DNA from: an uncultured Flavobacterium sp.
Lineage (GTDB): Bacteria > Bacteroidota > Bacteroidia > Flavobacteriales > Flavobacteriaceae
Length of the DNA: 41,799 nucleotides
Assembly: GCF_946481155.1 (NCBI RefSeq)
Contig: NZ_CAMLMK010000012.1
Coordinates: 1 to 41,799, forward strand
Direction of reading: 5' to 3'
The notes under the pieces are model-generated. The model searched no databases, was not told the origin of the DNA, and worked only from the letters and a program-made list of their open reading frames with translations. A program made the position numbers and the translations under genes. Below are positions 41,188 through 41,799 of the stretch, one piece after another. Each line of letters starts with the position of its first letter. Position 1 is the stretch's first letter.

Positions 41188-41799
41188 TTAATTAACTTTC
41201 ACTTCTTTGAAGGTCCGTATTTTGTCCTCTCTTTTCTTGTGGATGAACTCGCTCCAGGTGGAAGGATCTTCCGCGTCGAAAATGGTGATTTTTTGGTTTT
41301 CATCGGCAATTAATAAATCATCCGACTTGCAATTCAAAATTTGTGCTGCTGCTTCTAAGCCAGAATAAGTTGCTCCTGTTACGCCATGTGACAAAGTGCT
41401 TGCCCCGCAAAGAAACAGGTTTTCGATTTCCGTTTTGTTTTTATACGAGAACGGACCGACCTGGCTAAGCGTTTTTTCTGTTCCGTAGACATTGCCCCGC
41501 GTGGTGTTCACATAGAACTGATTGGTTTTTGGTGTCCCAAGTTCGGCTTGGACGAGATGCTGCTTGGCCGTTGGAATGATTTTCTCGACGCTGTTCATGA
41601 ATTTTTCGGTGATACGGTTTTTCAGTGCCTCGTATTTCGGACAATGATAATCGTCCGAGACATCGAATTCCTTGAAACTGTCGTAATCCACATACGTCAC
41701 TATTTCAAAATTATGGTATCGTCCGTTGAAGCTTACAGGATCTTTCAAAGTAGTGCAACTCATGAAAAAAGCAGGAAACTCGTCGCCTTCCATGATATT
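41188..41799 (-). CDS. FAD-dependent oxidoreductase, phytoene-desaturase-like, C-terminal fragment
   Basis: The reading frame is open from the window's right edge (41799) to the stop at 41188, giving about 203 residues of a longer protein whose start lies outside. The C-terminal FAD-contacting segment FLCGASTLSHGVTGATYSGL is like that of carotenoid desaturase/isomerase enzymes and matches the pattern LYLTGQSINMHGVLGVTIGA in the protein at 19466-20986. Two such proteins in one flexirubin cluster suggest distinct roles on the polyene or resorcinol part. An internal ATG at 41793 is not the true start, as similarity extends to the edge. Confidence 0.8.
   Translation of the reverse strand, partial: NIMEGDEFPAFFMSCTTLKDPVSFNGRYHNFEIVTYVDYDSFKEFDVSDDYHCPKYEALKNRITEKFMNSVEKIIPTAKQHLVQAELGTPKTNQFYVNTTRGNVYGTEKTLSQVGPFSYKNKTEIENLFLCGASTLSHGVTGATYSGLEAAAQILNCKSDDLLIADENQKITIFDAEDPSTWSEFIHKKREDKIRTFKEVKVN

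Larger units (their letters stand above)
16516..41799 (-). other. Flexirubin-type (aryl polyene-dialkylresorcinol) biosynthetic gene cluster, right end outside window
   Basis: This stretch holds a continuous minus-strand train of 27 genes, many overlapping or separated by fewer than 10 bases. Its content is diagnostic: DarA and DarB for dialkylresorcinol; ACP, two intact ketosynthases, a chain-length-factor-like partner and three hotdog proteins as an aryl polyene type II system; a PaaK-like ligase; and export and envelope proteins. Flexirubins combine these two lipid parts through an ester. Its largest internal gaps are about 89 bases (ACP to ketosynthase) and 62 bases (before darA). No ketoreductase or ammonia-lyase gene is in this part. 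Confidence 0.9.

Noticed and set aside
1..41799. CRISPR arrays, insertion sequences, prophage genes or toxin-antitoxin pairs.
   Set aside because: No regularly spaced repeats, transposase motifs, phage structural proteins or paired small toxin genes were found on reading through the window.

Overview
The window looks like chromosome from a Flavobacterium-type member of the Bacteroidota. Supporting signs are the exact TAnnTTTG -7 promoter motif upstream of several genes, AT-rich spacers, many lipoproteins and PorT-like barrels, and above all a flexirubin-type pigment gene cluster. No insertion sequence, phage gene, integrase or CRISPR array was seen.

Left third (1-16.4 kb) is mostly conserved housekeeping and envelope genes: the start of nrdA and all of nrdB (class I ribonucleotide reductase), a PKD-like lipoprotein, a DUF3109 cysteine-rich protein, a MarC-type membrane protein, a small FAD protein, a minus-strand run of HupE-like protein / dCMP deaminase / S41 protease, a TerB-like protein, class I fructose-1,6-bisphosphatase, an M48 metalloprotease, a GNAT acetyltransferase, aspartate kinase, a 1134-residue outer-membrane protein with a SprA-like motif, a secreted Lys-rich protein ending in a PBCV basic-adaptor-like domain, and a lipoprotein with a duplicated HGQxGHRC motif. 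Four strong hairpin terminators lie between these genes.

Right two thirds (16.5-41.8 kb) is one almost gapless minus-strand gene train. In transcription order it holds: an FAD oxidoreductase (cut by the window edge), darA, darB, two hotdog proteins, an unknown 134-residue protein, a BtrH-like acyltransferase, an ABC ATPase and permease, a thioesterase, a ketosynthase, a truncated ketosynthase-like protein, an acyl carrier protein, a second ketosynthase, a chain-length-factor-like protein, a polysaccharide-deacetylase-like protein, a LolA-like carrier, a lipoprotein, two outer-membrane barrels, a third hotdog protein, an unknown exported protein, a GT2-DUF2062 protein, an MMPL-acyltransferase fusion, a second FAD oxidoreductase, a C45-type lipoprotein and a PaaK-like ligase. 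A tRNA-Ala(GGC) begins 6 bases after the ligase stop codon.

This content fits flexirubin biosynthesis, an aryl polyene carboxylic acid esterified to a dialkylresorcinol. The PaaK-like ligase probably activates the aryl starter. The ACP, ketosynthases, chain-length factor and hotdog dehydratases would build the polyene, and DarA/DarB would make the dialkylresorcinol. The BtrH-like, C45 and PlsC-type proteins are candidates for the acyl transfer or ester-forming steps. The MMPL, ABC, LolA and barrel proteins suit export to the outer membrane. No ketoreductase, aromatic ammonia-lyase or phosphopantetheinyl transferase was found here, so the cluster probably continues past the right edge or uses genes elsewhere.

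The most interesting detail is that the three hotdog proteins divide the FabZ catalytic dyad. One keeps the His but has Gln in place of Glu; the other two keep the Glu but have lost the His segment. This predicts mixed dehydratase complexes.
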